Positions 16,981 to 24,933 of a DNA stretch of 64,000 bases are shown piece after piece. Every line of letters starts with the position of its first letter. Position 1 is the stretch's first letter. The stretch is from Amycolatopsis xylanica (lineage in GTDB: Bacteria > Actinomycetota > Actinomycetes > Mycobacteriales > Pseudonocardiaceae): the NCBI RefSeq assembly GCF_900107045.1, contig NZ_FNON01000001.1, forward strand, positions 1,550,001-1,614,000, given 5' to 3'. Both the position numbers and the translations under genes were made by a program. The notes beneath the pieces were generated by a model. The model saw nothing but the letters and a program-made list of their open reading frames with translations. It did no database searches and was not told the DNA's origin.

Positions 16981-17775
16981 CTACGCCGCGTGACGCCCGG
17001 TCGGCCTGCGGCGCACGGGACGGCTCTCTTCGTGGTCGGGCGCCAGCGCCAGCGTGCCTTCGACGGCCGGTTCGGCCCACTCGTCGGTGCCGAGCGCGTC
17101 GCCGACGAGCGGGTCCGGCCTCAGGCGCGCCCGGTGCTGCCGGTAGACCGCGAAGAGCAGGGCGAGGCCGACGACCAGGAACACGTGCGTCACCAGCCGG
17201 GTCGCGCTCACCTGGCCGTTGATCAGATCACTGGCCGACACCGCGCTGAGCACCAGCACGAACCCGGTGATCATCGGCAGCTGACCGGCCGCGGCCCTGG
17301 TACGCAGCGCCGCCCAGAGCAGGCCGATGCCGATCGCCAGGTTCCACGCGGCGCCCTCGTTGAGCAGATGCTCGGCGCCCGCGCCGCCATGCCCGCCGTG
17401 CAGGCCGGTTTCGGTGCCGAGCAGCTGGGCGAACGCGAGCCCGCACTGGACCAGGCCCACCATGGCCAGCGCGACGCGCAGACCCCACTTCTCGCGCGAG
17501 GGTGGCGGGGAGTTCTCGAGGATGACAGCCGTCAGGTCCGGGACCTCCGGCGCGCTGCGGAGCAGCATCGACCGGCGCAGCCGCTGGCTCCGCTCGTACC
17601 AGGTACGGCAGGCCTGGCAGGTGGCCAGGTGCTGGTCGACCTGGTCATCGGGCAGCGGCCCCTGCTCGGAGTCCACACGGGCCGACAGCGCTTCACGGAA
17701 GATCTCGCAGCTCACACGGACATAGTCGTCCTCGTGCCGTCCGGAGTTCCCGTGGCCTTGAATTCCATAGGGCAT
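16981..17775 (-). CDS. Membrane protein with N-terminal zinc-finger (zf-HC2, anti-sigma-like)
   Basis: About 264 residues. Near residues 45-60 it has HLATCQACRTW, the HxxxCxxC motif of zinc-binding anti-sigma domains, preceded by CEIFREALSARVDSEQ, the usual beginning of such domains. After a linker come four predicted membrane helices (starting WGLRVALAMV, AAWNLAIGIG, LPMITGFVLV and VTHVFLVVGL). A His-rich loop HGGHGGAGAEH sits between the first two. The tail is acidic then arginine-rich. No sigma factor gene is adjacent. The start is uncertain: ATG 17775 is used; GTG 17811 would touch the divergent cobF start, and a downstream GTG before SCEIF is also possible. Confidence 0.7.
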   Translation of the reverse strand: MPYGIQGHGNSGRHEDDYVRVSCEIFREALSARVDSEQGPLPDDQVDQHLATCQACRTWYERSQRLRRSMLLRSAPEVPDLTAVILENSPPPSREKWGLRVALAMVGLVQCGLAFAQLLGTETGLHGGHGGAGAEHLLNEGAAWNLAIGIGLLWAALRTRAAAGQLPMITGFVLVLSAVSASDLINGQVSATRLVTHVFLVVGLALLFAVYRQHRARLRPDPLVGDALGTDEWAEPAVEGTLALAPDHEESRPVRRRPTGRHAA

Positions 17776-17813
17776 AGTGAGCACCGTCGGGACGACCAGG
17801 TGGAGGTTCACGC

Positions 17814-18584
17814 GTGCGCACGGTGCTGGTGATCGGGATAGGCGCGGGCGACCCGGACATGATCACGCTGCAGGCGGTGCGGGCGCTCAACCGGGTCGAC
17901 GTGATCATGGTTCTCGACAAGGGCAAGGAAAGCCGCCAGCTCGTCGAGTTCCGCGAAGAGATCTGCCGCAGGCATCTGCGCGAGCGTCCTTACCGGATCG
18001 TCGAGATCCCCGACCCTCGCCGTCCGAGGCGGGCGGACGGTCTTTCGCTGACCGAGTACGAAGCCGCGGTCCGTGACTGGCACGCCAAGCGGGCGAAAGC
18101 GCTCGAGGCCACCCTGCTCGAAGATGTGCCGGAGGACGGCTGCGCGGCGTTCCTGGTGATCGGCGACCCGTCCTTGTACGACAGCACCATCCGCGTGGTG
18201 CACAACATCCTCGACCGCGGCAACGTCGAGTTCGACTGGGAAGTCATCCCCGGCATCACCAGCCTGCAGGCGCTCACCGCCCGGCACCGCGTTCCGCTGA
18301 ACCAGATCGGCGAACAGGTCGTCATCACCACCGGCAGGCGGCTCACCGCGGATCCCTCACCGCCGGAGGGCACGACCGCCGTCATGCTGGACGACGCGCT
18401 GGCCTGCCAGGCGATCGACGACCCCGGCGTCAGGATTTACTGGGGCGCCAACATCGGCACGCCGGAGGAGGTGCTGCGCTCCGGGCCGCTCACCGAGGTG
18501 ATCGAGGAGATCGTCGCGGCCCGCGCCGAACTGCGCGAGCGCACCGGCTGGGTGCTGGACACCTACCTGCTGCGCCGCGAGTGA
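17814..18584 (+). CDS. cobF: Precorrin-6A synthase (deacetylating), CobF
   Basis: A 256-residue SAM-dependent methyltransferase of the tetrapyrrole family. The N-terminal VLVIGIGAGDPDMITLQAVRAL is the family GxGxGD(P)xxxT motif, and VIPGITSLQALTARHRVPLN and VVITTGRRLT follow as in CobF. The enzyme methylates C1 of precorrin-5 with loss of acetate, in the aerobic cobalamin route. GTG 17814 follows GGAGG by seven bases. It is transcribed towards the bluB-pduO pair and is the only corrin-ring methyltransferase here, so the rest of the ring-forming genes must lie elsewhere. Confidence 0.92.
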   Translation: MRTVLVIGIGAGDPDMITLQAVRALNRVDVIMVLDKGKESRQLVEFREEICRRHLRERPYRIVEIPDPRRPRRADGLSLTEYEAAVRDWHAKRAKALEATLLEDVPEDGCAAFLVIGDPSLYDSTIRVVHNILDRGNVEFDWEVIPGITSLQALTARHRVPLNQIGEQVVITTGRRLTADPSPPEGTTAVMLDDALACQAIDDPGVRIYWGANIGTPEEVLRSGPLTEVIEEIVAARAELRERTGWVLDTYLLRRE

Positions 18585-18603
18585 CGCTGACCGTCCACTG
18601 TGG

Positions 18604-19245
18604 TCAGTCGGCCAGCTCGGCCGGTCGGCCGTACCGGTCACTGTGGACGACCGTGTCCAGCGGCATCCGGTCGCGCCAGCGGTGCCGCTCGAGATCCGGC
18701 ACCGTCTCCAGATGGGTGACCGGGCCGACGCACAGCCAGGCGATCGGCCGGATCCGCTCCGGGAGCCCGACGAGTTCGCGCAGCTTTTCCTCGCGGTAGA
18801 AGCTCACCCAGCCGACGCCGATGCCTTCGGCGGTGGCGGCCAGCCACAGGTTCTGGATGGCCAGGCATACGGAATACGTGCCCGCGTCGGCGATCGCGTG
18901 CCTGCCGAGCACCGCCGGAGCGCCGCGATCGGCGTCGTAGGTGACCACGACGCCGACGGAGGCGTCGAGGATGCCTTCGATCTTGATGCCGGCGAAGCGT
19001 TTCGCCTCCTCGTCGCTCAACTGCTCGCGGAAGACCTCGCGCTCGTGCAGCACGTGCTCGCGGAATTCCTTCCGGACAGCCGGATCCTCGACGATGATGA
19101 AATCCCAAGGCTGGCTGAGGCCGACGCTCGGCGCGGCGTGCGCCGCGGTGAGGATCCGCCGGAGCGTCGCGCCGTCGATCGGCTCGCCGGTGAATTCGGC
19201 GCGTACGTCCCTGCGGCGCGAGATCACGTCGTAGAACGCCGGCAT
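18604..19245 (-). CDS. bluB: 5,6-dimethylbenzimidazole synthase, BluB
   Basis: A 213-residue nitroreductase-fold enzyme that cannibalises FMN to make the lower ligand of cobalamin. YDVISRRRDVRAEFTGEPI, AAPSVGLSQPWDFIIVED, CLAIQNLWLAATAEGIGVGWVSF and PIAWLCVGPV match BluB. ATG 19245 has GAGAGG eight bases upstream. An alternative ATG at 19302 overlaps the stop of the adenosyltransferase gene as ATGA, so translational coupling with an extended N terminus is possible. It sits in an operon-like pair downstream of the adenosyltransferase. Confidence 0.92.
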   Translation of the reverse strand: MPAFYDVISRRRDVRAEFTGEPIDGATLRRILTAAHAAPSVGLSQPWDFIIVEDPAVRKEFREHVLHEREVFREQLSDEEAKRFAGIKIEGILDASVGVVVTYDADRGAPAVLGRHAIADAGTYSVCLAIQNLWLAATAEGIGVGWVSFYREEKLRELVGLPERIRPIAWLCVGPVTHLETVPDLERHRWRDRMPLDTVVHSDRYGRPAELAD

Positions 19246-19298
19246 CGAGGTGACCTCTCTGTCCACTTCGGACCTACCAGCGGGCGGAGAGGTGGACG

Positions 19299-19871
19299 TC
19301 ATCGATTCTCGCCCGGCGACCAGGTGACGTCGCCGACCTCCTTGTTCGCCAGCCGGGCCAGTACGAACAGCAGATCGGCGCACCGGTTCAGGTACCGCGC
19401 GGTCGCCTTGTTCGCGCCCTCCTCGCCGACGGCCTCGATCAGCGCCCAGGCGCGCCGCTCGGCGCTGCGGACGGTCGTGCGGGCCGAGTGCAGCAGCGCG
19501 GCGGCGGGCGTGCCACCGGGCAGGATGAACGAGCGCAGCGCGGGCAGTCCCTCGTTGAGCCGGTCGATCGCCTTCTCCAGCCGCTGGACGTAGCCATCGT
19601 CCACCCTGGACTTGTCGTCGCCCTCGACCATCGGCCTGCACAGGTCCGAGCCGACGTCGAACAGGTCGTTCTGCATCCAGCGGATGACCGCGGTGATCTC
19701 CTCGTCCGGGTTGCCCAGCGCGAGCACGAGGCCGAGCGCGGCGTTGGCTTCGTCCACCGCCGAGTACGCGTCGAGCCGAGGGTCCGTCTTGGACGTGCGC
19801 GACATGTCGCCGAGCGCGGTGGTGCCGTCGTCACCGCCACGGGTATAGATCTTGCTGAGCACGATCGACAT
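19299..19871 (-). CDS. pduO: PduO-type ATP:cob(I)alamin adenosyltransferase
   Basis: A 190-residue enzyme beginning SKIYTRGGDDGTTALGDMSR, the ATP-binding signature of PduO/MMAB enzymes. It continues with AYSAVDEANAALGLVLA, QNDLFDVGSDLC, FILPGGTPAAALLHSARTTV and RYLNRCADLLFVLAR; RRAWAL and NRCADLLF are active-site regions. It transfers the adenosyl group of ATP to cobalt of cob(I)alamin. ATG 19871 follows GGAGG with five bases. Its stop overlaps an alternative start of bluB, consistent with a pduO-bluB transcript. Confidence 0.93.
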   Translation of the reverse strand: MSIVLSKIYTRGGDDGTTALGDMSRTSKTDPRLDAYSAVDEANAALGLVLALGNPDEEITAVIRWMQNDLFDVGSDLCRPMVEGDDKSRVDDGYVQRLEKAIDRLNEGLPALRSFILPGGTPAAALLHSARTTVRSAERRAWALIEAVGEEGANKATARYLNRCADLLFVLARLANKEVGDVTWSPGENR

Positions 19872-20017
19872 GTCATCCTCCGCCGTTGGGCCGGATCTAC
19901 CACTGCCGGTCCAGTGTACCGGCGCGCCCGTGATCCGAAGATCGCCGCGACGTGGTTGACGCGGGCCGCCGCATCTGGTCACATCCGTTGACGCACGGCG
20001 AGAATCTTGGGAGTTCG

Positions 20018-20977
20018 GTGGCGGTGACGGGACGAGTCCGGTGGAAAAGCCGTGCGCTGGGACTGGGAATCGGCGTGCTCGCCGACCGGATTCTGGCCGA
20101 TCCCGCGCGGTTCCACCCCGTGGCGGGCTTCGGCTCGACGGCGCTCGCGCTCGAAAAGCGGATGTGGGCCCCCAGCCGCGGCCGGGGTCTGGCCTACACG
20201 GTGACACTAGTCACCGCGGCGGCGGGCGCCGGAGTGCTCGCGGAGCGGCTGGGCAGGCGAAGCGCGATCCTCACCGCCGTCGCGACCTGGACCGTGCTGG
20301 GCGGGACCAGCCTCGGGCGTGACGCCGAGCGCATCGCGGCCGCGCTGCGAGCGGACGATCTCGACGAGGCCAGGCGCCTGCTGCCCCGGCTGGTCGGCCG
20401 CGACCCCTCGGTGCTGGACGCCGACGGCGTCGCGGGCGCGGTCGTCGAATCGGTCGCCGAGAACACCTCCGACGCCGTCGTCGGAGCGCTCTTTTGGGGC
20501 GCGCTGGCCGGAATCCCCGGCCTGCTGGGCTACCGCGCCGCCAACACCCTCGACGCCATGGTGGGGCACCACAACGACCGTTATGAGCGGTTCGGCACCG
20601 CGTCCGCGCGGCTGGACGATCTGGCCAACCTGGTGCCCGCGCGGCTGACCGGGCTGCTCGTCGCCGCCTGCGCACCGCTGGCAGGCGGCCGCCCCGCCGC
20701 CGCGATCTCGGCGTGGCGCCGCGACGCGGCCGCGCATCCGAGCCCGAACGCCGGTGTCTGCGAGGCGGCCTTCGCCGGTGCGCTCGACGTGCGGCTCGGT
20801 GGCCGGACGGTCTACTCCTACCGGACCGAGGACCGCCCGCTGCTGGGCGACGGCAAGCCGCCGGTGACCGATGACATCGCGCGCGCGGTCACCCTGTCGC
20901 GTGCCGTGTCGTACGGCGCCGCGGCGGTGGCCATGGCCGCGGTGGCCGTGCTCGGCCGCGGGACACGTCGCTCATGA
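20018..20977 (+). CDS. cobD: Adenosylcobinamide-phosphate synthase, CobD/CbiB
   Basis: About 319 residues with several membrane helices. ALGLGIGVLADRILADPARFHPVAGFG is the family N terminus; VAGAVVESVAENTSDAVV, GLLGYRAANTLDAMVGHHN and RLDDLANLVPARLTGLL are conserved. Near the C terminus lies HPSPNAGVCEAAFAGALDVRLGG. The protein attaches aminopropanol phosphate to adenosylcobyric acid. GTG 20018 follows GGGAG by four bases; GTG 20024 is an alternative. Its TGA overlaps the cobB ATG, so the two are translationally coupled. Confidence 0.93.
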   Translation: MAVTGRVRWKSRALGLGIGVLADRILADPARFHPVAGFGSTALALEKRMWAPSRGRGLAYTVTLVTAAAGAGVLAERLGRRSAILTAVATWTVLGGTSLGRDAERIAAALRADDLDEARRLLPRLVGRDPSVLDADGVAGAVVESVAENTSDAVVGALFWGALAGIPGLLGYRAANTLDAMVGHHNDRYERFGTASARLDDLANLVPARLTGLLVAACAPLAGGRPAAAISAWRRDAAAHPSPNAGVCEAAFAGALDVRLGGRTVYSYRTEDRPLLGDGKPPVTDDIARAVTLSRAVSYGAAAVAMAAVAVLGRGTRRS

Positions 20978-22326
20978 CGGCCGTTCCGCGCGTCGTCATC
21001 GCGGCACCGGCCAGCGGGCAGGGCAAGACGACCATCGCCACCGGGCTGATCGCGGCCCTGTCGGCACGCGGGCTGACGGTCTCGCCGCACAAGGTCGGCC
21101 CCGACTACATCGATCCCGGCTACCACGGCATCGCGGCCGGGCGGCCCGGCCGCAACCTGGACCCGTTCCTGGTCGGCGAAGAGCGGATCGTGCCGATGTT
21201 CCTGCACGGGGTGCGGACCCCGCGGCAGGCGGACGTCGCCGTCGTCGAGGGCGTGATGGGCCTGTTCGACGGCATGGCGGCCCAGCCGGAGTTCGCCTCC
21301 ACCGCGCACGTCGCGAAGCTGCTGCGGGCGCCGGTGATCCTCGTGGTCGACGGCTCGTCACAGGGCGCGTCCGTCGCGGCGCTGGTGTCGGGGTTCCGCG
21401 ACTTCGACGAGCATGTGCGCCTCGGCGGCGTCATCCTCAACCGGGTCGCCTCCGACCGCCACGAAGCCATGCTCACCGCCGCGCTGAAGGACATCGGGAT
21501 GCCGGTGCTCGGCGTCGTCCGGCGCCGCGCCGAGATCGCGACGCCGTCGCGGCATCTCGGCCTCGTCCCGGTCGCCGAGCGAGCGGCGCCCGCGCTCGAG
21601 ACCGTCCGGACACTCTCCGAGCTGATCACCGAATCGGTCGACCTCGACGCCGTGCTGGCGCTCGCGAACACCGCGCCGCCGCTGCCGGGGCCCGCGTGGG
21701 ACCCGGCCGAGGCGATCGGGAGCCCGCTGCCTGGCAGGCCGCGCATCGCGGTCGCCGGCGGCGAGGCGTTCACGTTCTCCTATGCCGAAACCGCCGAGCT
21801 GCTCACCGCCTGCGGCGCGGAGGTCGTCCCGCTGGACCCGATCCACGATCCGGCCCTGCCCGCCGGGACCTCAGGCCTGGTGATCGGCGGCGGCTTCCCG
21901 GAAGTCCACGCCCAGCGGCTCGCCGGCAACGCCGAACTCAGGGCCGACGTGCGCAGGCTGGCGCGGGAGGGCGGCGCCATCGCCGCCGAATGCGCCGGGC
22001 TGCTCTACCTCGCCAAGTCACTCGACGGCCATCCGATGTGCGGGCTGATCCCGACCGAAGCCGAGATGCACCCGAGGCTGACGCTCGGCTACCGGCGCGC
22101 GGTCGCCGTCACCGACTCGTGCCTCGCCGAAGCCGGGACGACCGTGCACGGCCACGAATTCCACCGGACGGTGTGCACGCCCGCCGCCGGGGAGCGGCCT
22201 GCCTGGAATCGCGCGGGGCACGGCCCGGAAGGCTTCGTCGACGGCGCGATCCACGCCTCCTACCTGCACACGCATTGGGCCGGGAATCCAGCCGGAGTAA
22301 GGCGATTCGTGGAGGCATGCGGATAG
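20974..22326 (+). CDS. cobB: Cobyrinic acid a,c-diamide synthase, CobB/CbiA
   Basis: A 450-residue amidotransferase. The N-terminal P-loop APASGQGKTTIATGL, with HKVGPDYIDPGYH and VEGVMGLFDG, forms the ATPase/ligase half. The C-terminal half is a class I glutaminase-like domain with IGGGFPEVHAQRL, nucleophile Cys in IAAECAGLLYL, and HEFHRT. It amidates the a and c side chains of (hydrogeno)byrinic acid. The start codon overlaps cobD by four bases (ATGA). Together with cobF, pduO and bluB it forms a partial aerobic cobalamin cluster; no cobalamin riboswitch is visible in the flanking gaps. Confidence 0.93.
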   Translation: MTAVPRVVIAAPASGQGKTTIATGLIAALSARGLTVSPHKVGPDYIDPGYHGIAAGRPGRNLDPFLVGEERIVPMFLHGVRTPRQADVAVVEGVMGLFDGMAAQPEFASTAHVAKLLRAPVILVVDGSSQGASVAALVSGFRDFDEHVRLGGVILNRVASDRHEAMLTAALKDIGMPVLGVVRRRAEIATPSRHLGLVPVAERAAPALETVRTLSELITESVDLDAVLALANTAPPLPGPAWDPAEAIGSPLPGRPRIAVAGGEAFTFSYAETAELLTACGAEVVPLDPIHDPALPAGTSGLVIGGGFPEVHAQRLAGNAELRADVRRLAREGGAIAAECAGLLYLAKSLDGHPMCGLIPTEAEMHPRLTLGYRRAVAVTDSCLAEAGTTVHGHEFHRTVCTPAAGERPAWNRAGHGPEGFVDGAIHASYLHTHWAGNPAGVRRFVEACG

Positions 22327-22410
22327 CGGGCCATCAGACGAATAGTGGCTGCGTTTGCATCAGGAAGCGAGGAAGCTGCCTCTGTAAGGGTGAGGGACAC
22401 GGAGGCCCAC

Positions 22411-22968
22411 ATGGATGTCGGCGGCTTGCTCACCGCGGCGGCGGCCGGCGACCAGGCCGCCTGGAACGCGCTCGTGGCCAGGTTCGAGAGCCTCGTCTGG
22501 TCGATCGCGCGCGGCTATCGGCTCAGCGACGCGGACGCGGGCGACGCCGTGCAGATGACCTGGCTGCGGCTCGTCGAGAACATCGACCGGATCGCCGAGC
22601 CGGATCGGCTCGCGGCGTGGCTCGCGACCACCGCCAAGCGCGAATGCCTACAGTCGATCAGGAGAACCAGCCGGGACCCGATCACCACGGACACGCCGCT
22701 CGACCGCCGCGATCCCACGCCGCCCGCCGAACAAGCCTTGCTGCGCCGGGAACGGGACTCGGCGCTGTGGGCCGCTTTGGCCGAACTGGGTGACCAGTGC
22801 CGAAGGCTGCTGCGCGTGCTGATGGCCGTTCCGCCACCCGCGTACGCCGAGGTCGCCGAGGCGCTCGGCATGCGGATCGGCTCCATCGGCCCGACCCGCC
22901 GCCGGTGCCTGGAACAGCTGCGCACGATCGCCGAGAGCGACGAACTCCTGCAGGAGCGAGGCCGATGA
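22411..22968 (+). CDS. ECF-type RNA polymerase sigma factor
   Basis: A 185-residue sigma-70 family protein. Region 2 is about residues 20-85 (ARFESLVWSIARGYRLSDAD, DAVQMTWLRLVENIDRI, AWLATTAKRECLQSIRR), where core binding and -10 melting residues sit. Region 4 is about 120-180 (LGDQCRRLLRVLMAVPPPAY, EVAEALGMRIGSIGPTRRRC). ATG 22411 follows GGAGG with five bases. Its stop overlaps the next start as ATGA, the arrangement typical of a sigma factor and its regulator. It begins a group with a small protein, a subtilisin and a CHAT protease, and plausibly directs their transcription. Confidence 0.85.
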   Translation: MDVGGLLTAAAAGDQAAWNALVARFESLVWSIARGYRLSDADAGDAVQMTWLRLVENIDRIAEPDRLAAWLATTAKRECLQSIRRTSRDPITTDTPLDRRDPTPPAEQALLRRERDSALWAALAELGDQCRRLLRVLMAVPPPAYAEVAEALGMRIGSIGPTRRRCLEQLRTIAESDELLQERGR

Positions 22969-23405
22969 GCACCGACGACGAGCTGATGGCCGACCTCCGC
23001 CGGATCGCGGCCGAAGCCGACCCGGTGCCACGCCTGGTCAGCGAACGGGCCCGCGCCGCGCTGAGCACCCGGCTGGTCGACGAGGAACTGGCCGCGTTGC
23101 TGCTCGACTCCTCGCTCCAGCCCGAGCTCGTGCGCGGCGACGACGACATCCGGCTCCTGTCGTTCGAGTCCGGCAGGATCTCGGTCGAGCTCCAGGTGAC
23201 GGCGGACCGAGGCGGCCGCTCGGTGGCCGGGCTGCTCCTCGGCGCCGCCGGCGAGGTCGTGGCCGATTCCGCGGGCGCCCGTCAGTCGACCACGACCGGC
23301 CCGGACGGCTGGTTCGCCTTCACGAACCTGCCGTGCGGGCCGACCAGGCTGCGCGTGCTGGCCGAGGACGGCACGACCACCGTCACCAGCTGGACACTGC
23401 TCTGA
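22965..23405 (+). CDS. Small protein coupled to the sigma factor (putative regulator)
   Basis: A 146-residue protein whose ATG overlaps the sigma-factor stop. The N-terminal half is helical (DELMADLRRIAAEADPVPRL, SERARAALSTRLVDEELAAL). The C-terminal half is strand-rich and contains SFESGRISVELQVTADRGG and TTTGPDGWFAFTNLPCGP, similar to carboxypeptidase-regulatory/transthyretin-like folds. It has no membrane helix and no zinc-finger motif, so it is not a classical membrane anti-sigma factor. By position it may bind the sigma factor and be a cleavage target of the neighbouring proteases. That role is inference. Confidence 0.8.
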   Translation: MSTDDELMADLRRIAAEADPVPRLVSERARAALSTRLVDEELAALLLDSSLQPELVRGDDDIRLLSFESGRISVELQVTADRGGRSVAGLLLGAAGEVVADSAGARQSTTTGPDGWFAFTNLPCGPTRLRVLAEDGTTTVTSWTLL

Positions 23406-23412
23406 GCACCGG

Positions 23413-24822
23413 CTACGGCAGGACCTTCAGCTTGTAGCCCCCCGCCTGGTCGACGACGACCTGATGGTGGCTGTAGAGGGTTTCCCAAGCGTGCCTCGCG
23501 TCCGGGTCACCGGTAGACGACATCTGCTTGGCCACCTTCGCGGCGACGATCGGTGTCGAGAACGAGGTGCCGCTCCACCGCGCCATCCCGTCGAACTGCA
23601 CTCTGATGCCCTGGTCGATTCCGGTCACACACGTGCAGCCGAGGTAGATCGGGTCAGGCTGGTAGTAGTAACACTTCGCCAGGTGCGAGCCCGCGTTGTA
23701 GGTGATCGGCTCGTGGTAGGTGTACCACCCCTTCGGGAACGCGTTGACGCGGCGCTCTCCATCGTCGTAGACGGACACATAGTCGCCGAAGTTGCTGAAG
23801 CAGGCGCGGCCTTTCCGATCCTGCCGCAGCGCGCCGACGGCCACCACGAAATCGCCGTGGTCCTGCGCGAAGGCGGCGGGATAGAACAGCGACTGATCGC
23901 CCTCGCCGAGACCGTCGTTGCCCGCCGCCGCGACCAGCAAGGGTTTATGGGCCAGTGGTTTCATCACGTCGATGACCTCCTGCATGGCCCGGGGCGGCTT
24001 CCCGGTCAGTGTGGTGCACCCGGCCGAGAGGCTGATGATGTTCGGCGCCGGCGTGGCCTCCAGCGCGGCGAGGATCGCGTCCCGGACTTGGAACTCGAAC
24101 ATCGTCCCTGCCCATTTGAAGAGGTTGTCCACGTGGACCTTCACCTTGGGCGCGATACAGCGCAGGATGCCCGCGATGAACGCACCATGGCCGACGTCGA
24201 GCTTGATGTCCCCGGCCGTCGGCCCGGCCGGCCGGTAGGTGTTGCCCTGATCCAGCTCGTCCCCCGTCACCTGAATCTCATCGGCGACCCAGTCGTGCCC
24301 TTCCCGCCAACCGTAGGCGAGCCCTGTGTCGATCACCCGCACGAAGACGCCCTTACCGCCTTCGCCGCCCTTGTCCCAGCGCGGCAGCGGCAGGTGGTTG
24401 TTCGGCACCGGGATCGGCTCGTCGGCCGGGCACATGTTCACCCCGCAGATGGTCATCAGGTGGTTCAGCCAGATCCCGCCGTCGAACCTCCCGCTGAGCG
24501 CCTCGACCGCCTCCCGCGCGTTTCCGTTGATCTTCACGAGCCGCGCCAAACCCGGTCTGACTTTCTGCACTTTGCCATCGACCTTCGCCAGTACGGCACC
24601 GCGTGCCTTCAGCTCGGCATCTTCCAACGAAATGTCACCGCGCAGCAAAATGTGGTCTTTTTGCCAGATCACCTCGGCGGGAAGGTCCTCGCATTCCGGA
24701 ATCCGATCGAGCTTCGTTCCCTCCGGCAACGCGGCCAGCACGTCCTGGTACTGCGAGACCGGCAAAGCCACGCGGCCTTTCCCTGCGTATTCCGCACCTG
24801 GGTCATTACCTGGGTCATTCAT
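23413..24822 (-). CDS. Cytoplasmic S8 (subtilisin-like) serine protease
   Basis: A 469-residue protease without a signal peptide, so probably intracellular. The catalytic triad is visible: Asp165 in VFVRVIDTGLAYG, His212 in LDVGHGAFIAGIL, and Ser420 in WSGTSFSTPIVAA. The oxyanion Asn302 lies in VAAAGNDGLGEG. A long N-terminal extension (residues 1-140) precedes the domain and may be a prodomain or adaptor. An insertion with several cysteines and tyrosines (KCYYYQPDPIYLGCTCVTG) precedes the Ser loop. ATG 24822 follows GGGAGGGAG with eight bases. It is convergent with the small protein gene and divergent from the CHAT gene. Confidence 0.9.
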   Translation of the reverse strand: MNDPGNDPGAEYAGKGRVALPVSQYQDVLAALPEGTKLDRIPECEDLPAEVIWQKDHILLRGDISLEDAELKARGAVLAKVDGKVQKVRPGLARLVKINGNAREAVEALSGRFDGGIWLNHLMTICGVNMCPADEPIPVPNNHLPLPRWDKGGEGGKGVFVRVIDTGLAYGWREGHDWVADEIQVTGDELDQGNTYRPAGPTAGDIKLDVGHGAFIAGILRCIAPKVKVHVDNLFKWAGTMFEFQVRDAILAALEATPAPNIISLSAGCTTLTGKPPRAMQEVIDVMKPLAHKPLLVAAAGNDGLGEGDQSLFYPAAFAQDHGDFVVAVGALRQDRKGRACFSNFGDYVSVYDDGERRVNAFPKGWYTYHEPITYNAGSHLAKCYYYQPDPIYLGCTCVTGIDQGIRVQFDGMARWSGTSFSTPIVAAKVAKQMSSTGDPDARHAWETLYSHHQVVVDQAGGYKLKVLP

Positions 24823-24922
24823 CTGTACGTCTCCCTCCCTAGGACAGCCGACATCGAGAGCGTGATGCAGGTGGTGCCCGATCTGATACATCGGCGCGTG
24901 GATTCGTCCTCGAAGTCCGACT

Positions 24923-24933
24923 AGCCTGATCTG
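24923..24933 (+). promoter_or_regulatory. Possible -10 for a leaderless CHAT-gene transcript
   Basis: TAGCCT fits TANNNT and ends about six bases before the GTG at 24934, and there is no SD in front of that GTG. This is the layout of leaderless mRNAs, common in actinobacteria. No convincing -35 was found. Confidence 0.3.

Noticed and set aside
18585..18603. Terminator between cobF and bluB
   Set aside because: CTGACC/GGTCAG can pair across the gap but the stem is short, lacks a T-tract and overlaps coding ends.
19302..19641. Long N-terminal extension of BluB
   Set aside because: The frame stays open upstream through the adenosyltransferase gene, but the extension is low-complexity shadow sequence; ATG 19245 with its SD gives the family length.
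19872..20017. Cobalamin riboswitch before cobD
   Set aside because: Only a short CCGG...CCGG pairing was visible; no B12-box-like conserved core was seen by eye.
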